From: Saprospirales bacterium
GTDB lineage: Bacteria; Bacteroidota; Bacteroidia; Chitinophagales; Saprospiraceae
Reading direction: 5' to 3'
NCBI GenBank assembly: GCA_002698985.1
Contig: PAAY01000036.1
Span: 1-62,408, forward strand
DNA length: 62,408 bases
Of this stretch, positions 53,263-61,458 are shown piece by piece; position 1 is the first letter of the stretch; every line of letters begins with the position of its first letter. A model generated the notes under the pieces. That model was not told the DNA's origin. It was given only the letters and a program-made list of their open reading frames with translations, and made no database searches. The position numbers and the translations under genes are program-made.

Positions 53263-53984
53263 TACTCCAGGTAAAACTCCCTGGTCAGGGCGATGTAATC
53301 TTCAGAATAATCCGGGCCGGCGCCGGCGTGGATGCAGAGGCTGTCTTTTTGGAGAGGATTGACATTGCATTCAAACTGTAGCAGAAGTCGCTCGACGGGT
53401 TTGCCGGGGCGGGTATGCACCTCGGTGAGGCGGGTGCAAAAGAGGTGGTAGCTGTTGGCCAGTTCCCGGAAGCGGAGGCCCTCGATGTGGGGCAGGATGA
53501 CAGCAAAGCGTCCGGTGGGTACCAGCAGTTTTCTGACGGCCGACAGAAGGTCACCGTGGGGTAGTTTAATGGTGTGGCGCACGGCCATGCGGTCGTTGTT
53601 GTCGGAAAAAGTGCCGCCACTGAAAAAGGGCGGGTTGCTGACGATGAGGTCGTACTGTTGCCTGTTTTCCTTCGCAAAATCCTGGATGGAAGTGGCAAAA
53701 GTCCGAAGCCGTTCCGGCCAGGGGCTGGCAGCCATGTTCTCGGCGGCCTGGCTGGCAGCGTCGGGATCAATTTCCACGCCGTGGACTTCTGCCTTTTCAG
53801 CTCGCTGCGCAAGGATGAGGGCCATGACGCCGCTGCCAGTGCCAATGTCCAGAATCCTGCCGGCGCCGGTCACATCGGCCCAGGCGGCCAGCAACACGCC
53901 ATCGGTGCCCACTTTCATGGGGCACTTGTCCTGTGCAACACTGAATTGTTTGAACCGGAATGGCTTAACTACGGGATTGGACAT
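53262..53984 (-). CDS. tRNA1(Val) A37 N6-methyltransferase TrmN6-like protein
   Basis: A 240-residue Rossmann-fold methyltransferase of the YfiC/TrmN6 group, which methylates N6 of A37 in tRNA-Val. Motif I is LDIGTGSGVMALILAQR (about 45-61), followed by VHGVEIDPDAA and the catalytic NPPF motif (IVSNPPFFSGG, about 116-126). The N-terminal FRFKQFSVAQDKCPMKVGTDGVLLAAW is diagnostic. A perfect -7 box TACCTTTG lies at 54023-54030 on the minus strand. The last codons overlap the edge of the repeat cluster. Confidence 0.92.
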   Translation of the reverse strand: MSNPVVKPFRFKQFSVAQDKCPMKVGTDGVLLAAWADVTGAGRILDIGTGSGVMALILAQRAEKAEVHGVEIDPDAASQAAENMAASPWPERLRTFATSIQDFAKENRQQYDLIVSNPPFFSGGTFSDNNDRMAVRHTIKLPHGDLLSAVRKLLVPTGRFAVILPHIEGLRFRELANSYHLFCTRLTEVHTRPGKPVERLLLQFECNVNPLQKDSLCIHAGAGPDYSEDYIALTREFYLE

Positions 53985-54022
53985 ATCAATGCGAGAATTT
54001 CACGGCTTTTGGCAGAGCGCTG

Positions 54023-54030
54023 CAAAGGTA
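54023..54030 (-). promoter_or_regulatory. -7 box for the TrmN6-like gene
   Basis: TACCTTTG on the minus strand, exact match to TAnnTTTG, 39 bases before the ATG at 53984. Confidence 0.5.
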
Positions 54031-54045
54031 GCAGAGCGGGGGGAA

Positions 54046-54114
54046 TTGTTGAGATTGTTGAAGTGTTGAATTGTTGAGATTGTTGAGATTGTTGAGTGGC
54101 TACCGGTCGATTCC
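54046..54114. repeat. TTGTTGAGA tandem units
   Basis: About six copies of ATTGTTGAGATTGTTGAG-type units between the TrmN6-like and queD genes, followed by GATTCCTCAATTCCTC. Similar CAACAATCTCAAC words appear in reverse at 765-905. Confidence 0.7.
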
Positions 54115-54552
54115 TCAATTCCTCTCCCATTCAGCATAGGAAGTCGGTGTTTCATACAATTTTACGGAATGGAGCTCCACGCCGGCAGGCAGTTCGGGTC
54201 TGATGGCCTCTACCATGTAGATGAGCAGGTTCTCGCAGGTGGGCTGAAAGGGCACGGTCACGAGCTTTTGGCCGTCGTTGCGCAGAGCGCTAAGGAGGGC
54301 TTCAGAACTCGCCTCCGGCAATACCAGCGCATGGTCGAACACTTCCAGGATTTTTTCTTTCACGATGGCCTTCAGCACTTTGAAGTCCATCACCATCCCG
54401 TTTTTGGGGTGGCCGGGTTGGTTGAGTGGCTCGCCGATCACCGTCACCTCCAGTTGGTAGGTATGGCCGTGGATGTTGCGGCAGGCCCCGTCGTAGCCCG
54501 GCAGCCCATGCGCCATATCGAATGTAAAGATCTTGGTCAGTCTGATTTTCAT
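54115..54552 (-). CDS. queD: 6-carboxytetrahydropterin synthase (QueD family)
   Basis: A 145-residue enzyme of the PTPS/QueD family, converting dihydroneopterin triphosphate to 6-carboxy-tetrahydropterin in queuosine synthesis. Zinc ligands H15, H28 and H30 (FDMAHGL, RNIHGHTY) and the catalytic Cys24 are present, as are FDHALVL and PTCENLLIYM, and the C-terminal Glu motif KLYETPTSYAEW. The frame is open upstream into the repeat cluster, but the ATG at 54552 matches the family start. CAAAGGTC at 54575-54582 is a one-mismatch -7 box. Confidence 0.95.
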   Translation of the reverse strand: MKIRLTKIFTFDMAHGLPGYDGACRNIHGHTYQLEVTVIGEPLNQPGHPKNGMVMDFKVLKAIVKEKILEVFDHALVLPEASSEALLSALRNDGQKLVTVPFQPTCENLLIYMVEAIRPELPAGVELHSVKLYETPTSYAEWERN

Positions 54553-54609
54553 GTCCCTTCGGAAAATTTGGACGCAAAGGTCCGGAATGAAATTTAGCAG
54601 GAAGATGAT

Positions 54610-54900
54610 TTTGGTCAATAGTAAATAGCTCGTAGCTCCCCGAGTTCTCGGGGCAGGCTGTGGCTCGTAGTCAGGCGACAGGGATGAGGGGTGAGGGATG
54701 AGGGATGAGGGAGCTAGCTCCTTCAAACCCTACACTCTACACCCTAAACCTATTTAACCACAGAGTTAAACAGAGTTGTTACACAGAGTTTCAAGGAGTT
54801 TTGACACGGAGTTTCACGAAGCTAGCGCCCCAACCCTACTCCCTACTCCCTACTCTCTACTTGTTTAGACGTTGCAATGCAACGTCTCTACACCCTTTAA
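54610..54900. repeat. Intergenic modular repeat cluster 8
   Basis: Words AGCTCGTAGCTCCCCGAG and CTCGGGG (54625-54675), GGGATGAGG units (54680-54712), GCTAGC (54713-54718), AAACCCTACACTCTACACCC (54725-54748), ACCACAGAGTT and CACAGAGTT units (54757-54815), GCTAGC (54821-54826), CTACTCCC array (54836-54860), and a third AGACGTTGC hairpin (54867-54887). Confidence 0.8.
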
Positions 54901-54936
54901 ACTATCCGCCCATCCGACATTTACCCCCGGCGGGGT

Positions 54937-54967
54937 ATTGTCCGGGGCATGGTAGCCTGTACCTTTG
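54937..54967 (+). promoter_or_regulatory. Promoter of the second dockerin/cohesin gene
   Basis: ATTG (54937-54940), then 19 bases, then TACCTTTG (54960-54967): a full match to both Bacteroidota promoter elements. Transcription would begin near 54974, giving a leader of about 340 bases before the ATG at 55315. The long leader resembles that predicted for the paralogue at 39409. Within 54975-55314 I see no ORF or clear riboswitch. Confidence 0.65.
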
Positions 54968-55314
54968 CATCGGTTTTTTTCTAAACTGTTCTCCATCGTC
55001 TGGATCTCAACCAGAAAATACCAACCAAACTTTTCTCCAAATCTTATCTCAAACTAAAGCGAAGCCCGTTGGCATGCTATGAAGGCTGAAAGGCTGTGCC
55101 CGAAGTCTGCATGTGCAACACGGTATTTCGCTTCCATGAAAAAACGGGGCAGCCGCCCTGGCCGGACGATAATTAACCATTCCTAATTTTTTCCAAACTG
55201 TACGCACTTAGTTCTGGTGCCCGGTAGTTGGCATTGCCTGTATAAGGTTTTGTGCAGCGACCAGACACCATTTCGATACGACGAATCTTATTCTTTAACC
55301 AAAAACGGAGTCCC

Positions 55315-58300
55315 ATGAGACGACTGTTACCCAGTCTGGTGCTGGCCCTTCTTGGATTTGCCATCACCCCTGCTATTTCCCAGGACACCATACCGCCGGT
55401 CATCAATTGCCCTGGCAACATGGTGTTTACTTTGGCCCCTGGAACTTGTGAAATGCCCGTCTTTTTCAATGTTTCAGCCACCGACAATGTATCCTCACCG
55501 TGGATCGTGCAAATCGACGGGACCGGTTACACCTCCGGGAGTGACTTTCCCATTGGCGTACACAACCTCGTTTTCGTAGCCTCGGATTCGAGCTTCAACA
55601 CCGACACCTGCGCCTTTTCCATCACCATCAACAACTATTCACCACAGACTTCGGGCGTCGCCTGCGACGACCTGCTCCACATCTCCATGCCGGCCACCTG
55701 CGAAATGTGGCTGACCCCAGGCATGGTGCTGGAAGGTGATTACGGTTGTTACGACGACTTCCTGGTGGATGTAGGAAAGACCGGTAGCAACTACATCGGC
55801 TATTACTATGTAGGCAAGAAGATCCCGTACAAAATCACCAACACTGTTACGGGCAATTCCTGTTGGGGTGAACTGCTCATCGAGGACAAAGCCGGCCCCC
55901 TCATCGAAGGCTGCGACTCTGTGACCATCAACTGTCTGGAAGACCCCGCCCCAACCGTGGAAGGCGGCGTGGTGCCTACCCCCACCTTTACCGACTGCCT
56001 TAACTACGACACCCTCTGGGTGGACATGGTGACGCAGGGCCAGTGCACCGGCAATGTGTACTCCCAGATCATGCGTATATGGTCGGCTACGGATTCGCTG
56101 GGCAATTCCAACACCTGCAACCAGATCATCACCATCGAGCGGCTGCCGCTGGACTCTCTGACCGTAAACTGCGCCCCTGACACCCTCATCGAGTGTGTGC
56201 CGGGTGTGGATCCGGACCTGAGTCCTGCCGCTACGGGCTATCCCTATGTGGTCATCGACAGTGTGACCTACTACATTACCGATGGTGCCAACAGCCTCTG
56301 CAACATTACCGCCTCCTACTCCGACCAGGTGATTCCGGTGTGTGGCGCGAGCTACCGCATCGTGCGCACCTGGACCATCCTGGATTGGTGTCAGGATATC
56401 AACATGACCACCAACCCCATCATCTGCAAGCAGATCATCACCTACAGCGATCAGACGGCCCCGCAACTGACCTTGCCGCCAGATTTCATCGCCAGCGCCA
56501 ATCAACCAGGTTGCCGGGCAAGGCCCGACCTTCCTGCTGCCAACGTGGAAGACTGCTCTTCCTGGTCGGTGATCATCACCACACCGGTGGGGCCCATCGC
56601 CGGCAACGGTGGTCAGGTGCCTGCACCCGGATTGCCGATAGGCGACAACAACATCATCTACAAAGCCACTGATGCCTGCGGCAACAGTGTAGCTGACACC
56701 CTACTTGTAACCGTGGTGGACAATGTGAAACCAACCGCCGTTTGTGACCTGCACACCGCAGTGGCCCTCGACGGCCAGGGTTACGGCTTTGCCTATGCCG
56801 AAACTTTTGACGACGGCAGCACCGACAACTGCTGCATCGAGGACTTCAAAGTGGCCAAACTGACCGATGCCTGTGGCAACCCCGACAACCTCGTCTATGG
56901 CGATTACATTGACTTCTGCTGTATGGAGGTGGGGCAAACCGTCATGGTTTCCCTGCGGGTTTACGACTGCCACAACAATTACAACGAATGCCTGGTGAGT
57001 GTAGAAGTTCAGGATCAGGCAGGGCCGAGCATCACCTGCCCACCCGATGTGAACGTTTATTGCGGACAGGACTATCAGAACCTCGCCGTCACCGGCGATG
57101 TGGTTACTGATCCGCAATGGCAAGGCCCCAACGACGGCCTGGCCACCGATAACTGTGGTGCCAACCTGACGATCACCCATTCCGACGAAGGAACGGTTGA
57201 TTGTGGCAGCGGAATCGTTTACCGAACCTTCCTGGTAACCGACCCTGCCGGACTTGAGCAATTTTGTGTACAACGCATAACCGTGGAAAACAACAACCCG
57301 TTCACCGGGCAAAACATCATCTTCCCGCCCGACACCACCATGTACGGGTGTGCTTCCTCCACCCTGCCGGTGAACACCGGGCAGCCCGTGCTGCCACCCC
57401 CGTCGCCATGTGCCATGCTGACGGCTGCCTTCTCTGACCAGGTTTTCAACTCCATTCCCGGAGCCTGTCAGAAAATCTACCGTACCTGGAGCGTGATCGA
57501 CATGTGTCAGTACGACCCGAACAACCCATCTTCCGGTGGCATCTGGACACACACCCAGGTAATCATGGTGATTGACAACACCCCGCCGGTGGTGACCTCC
57601 TGCGAGGACCGCACCTTCTGCAACTTTAAAGCGGACTGCGGCCCCATTGCACCTGACCTCTCTATCGCTACAACGGATGCCTGCACACCCGACAGCCTGT
57701 TGTATTACACATGGACGGTGGACCTCGGCAACGATGGCAGTATCGATGACCAGGGCTCCGGGCAGAACACCACCAGCCCCTACCCCATGGGTACCCACCG
57801 CATCGATTACAACATCATCGATGCCTGTGGCAACGTGAGCAGTTGTTCTTTCACCTTCAGCATTGCCGACTGTAAGAAACCTACGGTTTACTGCAACGGC
57901 GGACTGGTGGTCACCATCATGCAAACGGGTATGATCGATGTGGCTGCTTCGCAACTGGAACAGGGCAGCTCTTACGACAACTGTACACCGCGGGAAGACC
58001 TCCTGATCTCCTTCTCGCCCAACCCGGCTGACAGCGTGCGCACTTACACCTGCGCCGACGTAGGCCAACAACTCGTGCAAGTCTGGGTGACTGACGCATC
58101 CAACAACCAGGACTACTGTGAAACAACCCTGACCATCCAGGACAACATGACGGCCTGCGCCGACACCCTCGTGGTGCTGGGCGGAACCGTAGCCAATGAA
58201 AATGCACAGGGAGTTGAATCCGTCACCGTGGAACTGAATGGCGATGTGACCAGCATGGCTTACACCAGCCCGCAGGGTGTGTTCCAGTTCCCGGATGTGC

Positions 58301-59412
58301 CGGTGGGCTATGACTTCACCGTGACGCCGTCTTACAACGACAATCCGCTCAATGGTGTAACCACCTTCGACATCGTGCTGTTGCAACGCCACATACTGCA
58401 CGTGCAGTTGCTGGATTCACCGTACAAGGTCATTGCCGGTGATGTCAACAACAACGGCACCTTGACAGTGAGCGATGTTGTTGACCTTCGGAAACTGGTA
58501 CTGCACAGCGTGCCCAACTTCCCCAACAACACCTCCTGGCGCTTTGTGGACAAGCAATGGAACTTCACCGATCCTATGAATCCATTTGACCCGGCCTTCC
58601 CGGAAGTGTGCAACCTCAACGACCTGCCCACCAACCAGCTACCGGTTGACTTCGTGGCGGTGAAGGTCGGTGACCTCAACAACACGGCCATTACCAGCTC
58701 GCTGCACGATGGCGGCGTGGATGAGCGCTCCGCAAGAGAGTTGCCGCTGCGCACCCCACAGCAGCAGTTCAAGGCTGGCCAGCTCATCGAAGTGCCTGTA
58801 AGGGCCTCACTCGATGGCCTGCTGGGCTACCAGTTCACCTTCGAGTTTGATGCAGCTGCGCTGCAACTGGAAGACCTGCAACCCGGCGAACTGGCTGACA
58901 TGAGCAATTTCGGCCTCAGCCACCTGGACGAAGGTGTGATCACCACCAGTTGGAGCCAGGTGCAACCGGTTGAGCAGGATGGCGAAGTAATTCTTTTCAC
59001 CTTGCACTTCCGTGCAACGAAAGACGGCAAGCTCAGCGAGGCACTCAGCCTGAGCTCACGCTACACAGCGGCCGAGAGTTACAACGCCAGCGGCGAAATC
59101 GTGAAGCCAATCCTGGAACTGGTTGAGCCGAATGGCACGCTTTCAACCAAGCGCTTTGAGCTGTACCAGAACGTACCCAACCCCTTCACGGGTGAAACGA
59201 TCATCGGCTTCGAATTGCCGGAGGCGACGCAAGTTACCTTCCAGGTCTATGATGTGGCCGGACAAATGATCAAAGAGGTACGGGGACAGTTTGCTGCAGG
59301 CTACCATGAAGTAAGCCTTGCAAGGGAAGACTTCAACGGCCGTGGCGTTTACTTCTACCGCCTTGAAACGCCTGAATTTACTGCGACCAAGAAAATGACA
59401 ATGCTTGAATAA
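55315..59412 (+). CDS. T9SS surface protein with HYR/Ig repeats, dockerin-like and cohesin-like modules
   Basis: A 1365-residue secreted protein, paralogous to the 35213-39409 product. Signal peptide 1-23 (ending AISQ); an HYR domain (about 25-105, DTIPPVINCPGNMVF); Cys-rich Ig-like repeats (about 110-950); a CarboxypepD/SdrD-like module (about 953-1015); a dockerin type I-like module (about 1020-1120) with loop D1043-V-N1045-N-N1047-G to D1054 and a second partial loop VGDLNNTA; a cohesin-like module (about 1145-1270, LLGYQFTFEFD); and a type A T9SS domain (about 1281-1365, FELYQNVPNPFTGETIIGF). I use the ATG at 55315; a GTG at 55252 is less likely. Two terminator-like hairpins follow. Confidence 0.92.
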   Translation: MRRLLPSLVLALLGFAITPAISQDTIPPVINCPGNMVFTLAPGTCEMPVFFNVSATDNVSSPWIVQIDGTGYTSGSDFPIGVHNLVFVASDSSFNTDTCAFSITINNYSPQTSGVACDDLLHISMPATCEMWLTPGMVLEGDYGCYDDFLVDVGKTGSNYIGYYYVGKKIPYKITNTVTGNSCWGELLIEDKAGPLIEGCDSVTINCLEDPAPTVEGGVVPTPTFTDCLNYDTLWVDMVTQGQCTGNVYSQIMRIWSATDSLGNSNTCNQIITIERLPLDSLTVNCAPDTLIECVPGVDPDLSPAATGYPYVVIDSVTYYITDGANSLCNITASYSDQVIPVCGASYRIVRTWTILDWCQDINMTTNPIICKQIITYSDQTAPQLTLPPDFIASANQPGCRARPDLPAANVEDCSSWSVIITTPVGPIAGNGGQVPAPGLPIGDNNIIYKATDACGNSVADTLLVTVVDNVKPTAVCDLHTAVALDGQGYGFAYAETFDDGSTDNCCIEDFKVAKLTDACGNPDNLVYGDYIDFCCMEVGQTVMVSLRVYDCHNNYNECLVSVEVQDQAGPSITCPPDVNVYCGQDYQNLAVTGDVVTDPQWQGPNDGLATDNCGANLTITHSDEGTVDCGSGIVYRTFLVTDPAGLEQFCVQRITVENNNPFTGQNIIFPPDTTMYGCASSTLPVNTGQPVLPPPSPCAMLTAAFSDQVFNSIPGACQKIYRTWSVIDMCQYDPNNPSSGGIWTHTQVIMVIDNTPPVVTSCEDRTFCNFKADCGPIAPDLSIATTDACTPDSLLYYTWTVDLGNDGSIDDQGSGQNTTSPYPMGTHRIDYNIIDACGNVSSCSFTFSIADCKKPTVYCNGGLVVTIMQTGMIDVAASQLEQGSSYDNCTPREDLLISFSPNPADSVRTYTCADVGQQLVQVWVTDASNNQDYCETTLTIQDNMTACADTLVVLGGTVANENAQGVESVTVELNGDVTSMAYTSPQGVFQFPDVPVGYDFTVTPSYNDNPLNGVTTFDIVLLQRHILHVQLLDSPYKVIAGDVNNNGTLTVSDVVDLRKLVLHSVPNFPNNTSWRFVDKQWNFTDPMNPFDPAFPEVCNLNDLPTNQLPVDFVAVKVGDLNNTAITSSLHDGGVDERSARELPLRTPQQQFKAGQLIEVPVRASLDGLLGYQFTFEFDAAALQLEDLQPGELADMSNFGLSHLDEGVITTSWSQVQPVEQDGEVILFTLHFRATKDGKLSEALSLSSRYTAAESYNASGEIVKPILELVEPNGTLSTKRFELYQNVPNPFTGETIIGFELPEATQVTFQVYDVAGQMIKEVRGQFAAGYHEVSLAREDFNGRGVYFYRLETPEFTATKKMTMLE

Positions 59413-59439
59413 AGGTCCAAAGACCTAAAGACTACGCTC

Positions 59440-59490
59440 AACAGGAAAGGGCCGCTTTTGCCTCCATTCCCACGGCCCTTTCTGTTTGAG
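59440..59490 (+). terminator. Terminator-like hairpin 1
   Basis: AACAGGAAAGGGCCG (59440-59454) pairs with CGGCCCTTTCTGTT (59473-59486) with one bulged G; TTGAG follows. It lies 28 bases after the stop codon of the surface-protein gene. Confidence 0.7.
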
Positions 59491-59526
59491 CTCAAAAAGT
59501 TAGTAACTCGGTTTTTGGGATTGGTC

Positions 59527-59560
59527 TCCTCCCCGGTACGTCCGGGGGGGAGCTTTTTTT
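59527..59560 (+). terminator. Intrinsic terminator 2
   Basis: CTCCCCGG and CCGGGGGGGAG form a GC-rich stem, followed by C and seven T (59554-59560). With the first hairpin it makes a tandem terminator after the surface-protein gene. Confidence 0.8.
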
Positions 59561-59647
59561 GTGCCAAATCTCTTTCAACAATTAAGGCCCATTTTGCAGC
59601 GTAGCACAGGCCTGGTTCCCCGAACCCACATCCTTATCTTTACCCCC

Positions 59648-60262
59648 ATGATTGTACTCGCTTGCGCAACGGTGATCTACTTTTCTCTGCACAGCCTGCT
59701 GGCCGACAACAGGGTGAAAGCCAGCTTAACCGACCGGTTCATCAAAAAATCCTGGTACAGGCTGGTTTACAACGTGGTGGCCATTGGTGGGCTGGGATTG
59801 ATCGGATACCTGTTTCTGATCACGGAAAAGCAGGCTGTAGCACCTGCTTTGCTGGATTCTGCCATTGCTGATTTAGTGGGAATCCTGATGGGGCTGTCCG
59901 GCGTTTTCATCGGTCTGGCGGCGTTCTCTAACTACGACACAGCAGAGTTTCTCGGCTTGCAGCAGTTGCGTAATTCAGAAGAAAACACGGCCAGCCTCAA
60001 CACCAGCGGGTGGAACTCCATCGTGCGGCACCCACTGTATCTGGCAACCCTGCTGGTTCTTTGGGGATGGTTTCTGCTATCACCTTATGATACCGTACTT
60101 TTGCTGGCCGTTTTCGGGAGCATCTACCTGTACTTCGGTGCCCGGCTCGAGGAGCACAAGCTCATCGAAACCTTCGGCAACGACTACCGGGAATACCAAA
60201 AGCAGGTGCCGATGCTGATTCCCCGTTTTACGAAGTGGAAGAAAAAAACTGAGAAGAAATGA
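59648..60262 (+). CDS. NnrU/isoprenylcysteine methyltransferase-like membrane protein
   Basis: A 204-residue integral membrane protein with about five hydrophobic helices. The C-terminal part (SGWNSIVRHPLYLATLLVLWGWFLL, then EEHKLIETFGNDYREYQKQVPMLIP) matches the ICMT/NnrU/PEMT-like methyltransferase fold, whose SAM-binding region includes RHPxY and the E-E pair. The substrate is unknown. The ATG at 59648 starts at the first membrane helix; a GTG at 59561 would add 29 residues beginning inside the terminator. The stop overlaps the next start by four bases (ATGA), implying translational coupling. Confidence 0.85.
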   Translation: MIVLACATVIYFSLHSLLADNRVKASLTDRFIKKSWYRLVYNVVAIGGLGLIGYLFLITEKQAVAPALLDSAIADLVGILMGLSGVFIGLAAFSNYDTAEFLGLQQLRNSEENTASLNTSGWNSIVRHPLYLATLLVLWGWFLLSPYDTVLLLAVFGSIYLYFGARLEEHKLIETFGNDYREYQKQVPMLIPRFTKWKKKTEKK

Positions 60263-61368
60263 CCCGCATGTACCTTTCGACTTTGAGAAAACTGAGCTTG
60301 TCCATCGCTTTCCTTTTTGCTTTTGCACTCGCTGCGCAATCCCAGATTGCCGACACCACCATTTACAAGATTGTGGATGAAATGCCCCGTTTTCCGGGCT
60401 GCGAGCAGTTGGACACCACCCTGGAAGTGAAGAACAAATGTGCCGAGCAGGCCCTGCTGATCTTTTTCAACCGAAACATCGTGTATCCGCAGGTGGCCCG
60501 CAATGAAGAAATAGAAGGCACCGTGGTCATCAGCTTCGTTGTGGAACCAGATGGTCACATCAGCAATCCCCAACTCATCAAAGACATTGGCGGTGGCTGT
60601 GGCGAAGAGGCCCTGCGCGTGGCCAATGCCATGAACGGTGCCCTCGATCAGGCCGGCCTGCTGTGGAAACCAGGCTTGAAAGACGGAAAACCTGTGCGCA
60701 CCCAGGTCAACCTGCCTATTCGCTTTAAAATTCAGGACCCGCCCGATTTCGTGATCGTGGGACTGGACACCGTTTACATCGTTTTTGACGACTCGCTTCA
60801 ATTCAACGGCGGCCCGGAAGCCCTGCAGAAGGTGTTGCAGGAGAACCTCCATTACCCCGAAGCTTACAAAGATTCCTGTTTCATTGGCACAATGGATATG
60901 ACCCTCCGGGTAAATCCCCGGGGCATTGTGAAGGTGATCGATCTGGCTGATTACTCCAACCTGGGCCCTGACTTCCAATGGGAAGCCATCATGGCTGCCA
61001 GCGCCACCTGGCGGCAGTGGACTCCCGCCACCCGCAATGGCAAGGCGGTGCCCGCCCCATACGATATAAGCCTCACCTTTTTACCCGAAGGGCCAAAATG
61101 CCAACAGCGCATTTCCGAATGGGAAAAGGCCGTGGCACTGGCCGATGAGGGTAGCCGCCTTTACAACGAAGGCCAAAAAGAAGAGGGACTGGCAAAACTC
61201 ACCGAAGCCATTGCCTTGTTCCCCAACAACGCCAACTTCCTGTATCTCCGGGGCCAGGCCTACCTCAACATGGACCGCAAAGAGGAAGCTTGTGCTGATT
61301 TACAGAAGGTGAACCAGATGGTTTACATAGAAGTGGTGCGGGAACTGCTTCCACTTATCTGCAAATAG
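60259..61368 (+). CDS. Exported protein with two TonB C-terminal-like domains and a TPR
   Basis: A 369-residue protein with signal peptide (about 1-28, ending AAQSQ). Two TonB_C-type modules are visible: residues about 60-155 (YPQVARNEEIEGTVVISFVVEPDG, then a KPVRTQVNLPIRFKI end) and a more diverged copy at about 185-275 (HYPEAYKDSCFIGTMDMTLRVNPRG). The C-terminal 85 residues carry a tetratricopeptide repeat (EKAVALADEGSRLYNEG, then NFLYLRGQAYLNM). The Pro-rich spacer of canonical TonB is missing, so it is probably a periplasmic adaptor rather than an energy transducer. It is translationally coupled to the upstream gene. Confidence 0.82.
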   Translation: MTRMYLSTLRKLSLSIAFLFAFALAAQSQIADTTIYKIVDEMPRFPGCEQLDTTLEVKNKCAEQALLIFFNRNIVYPQVARNEEIEGTVVISFVVEPDGHISNPQLIKDIGGGCGEEALRVANAMNGALDQAGLLWKPGLKDGKPVRTQVNLPIRFKIQDPPDFVIVGLDTVYIVFDDSLQFNGGPEALQKVLQENLHYPEAYKDSCFIGTMDMTLRVNPRGIVKVIDLADYSNLGPDFQWEAIMAASATWRQWTPATRNGKAVPAPYDISLTFLPEGPKCQQRISEWEKAVALADEGSRLYNEGQKEEGLAKLTEAIALFPNNANFLYLRGQAYLNMDRKEEACADLQKVNQMVYIEVVRELLPLICK

Positions 61369-61458
61369 CGTTAAAAATACCGGCATTCACCCCGCTGCTT
61401 TTGCATCCGGGGTTCAATGCTTGTCGTACCTCATTATCGAACACAACAAATACCGCCC

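Noticed and set aside
51395-53275. Composite transposon around dinB
   Set aside because: No transposase, no target-site duplication seen, and the same repeats occur in other gaps without cargo.
54553-54726. N-terminal extension of QueD
   Set aside because: The added residues come from the intergenic repeat cluster and have no counterpart in the family.
56701-58401. Long antisense open frame of 566 codons inside the second dockerin/cohesin gene
   Set aside because: It lies fully opposite a gene with clear domains, and its His/Val/Gly-rich composition is that of a reverse-frame shadow. No family resemblance is seen.
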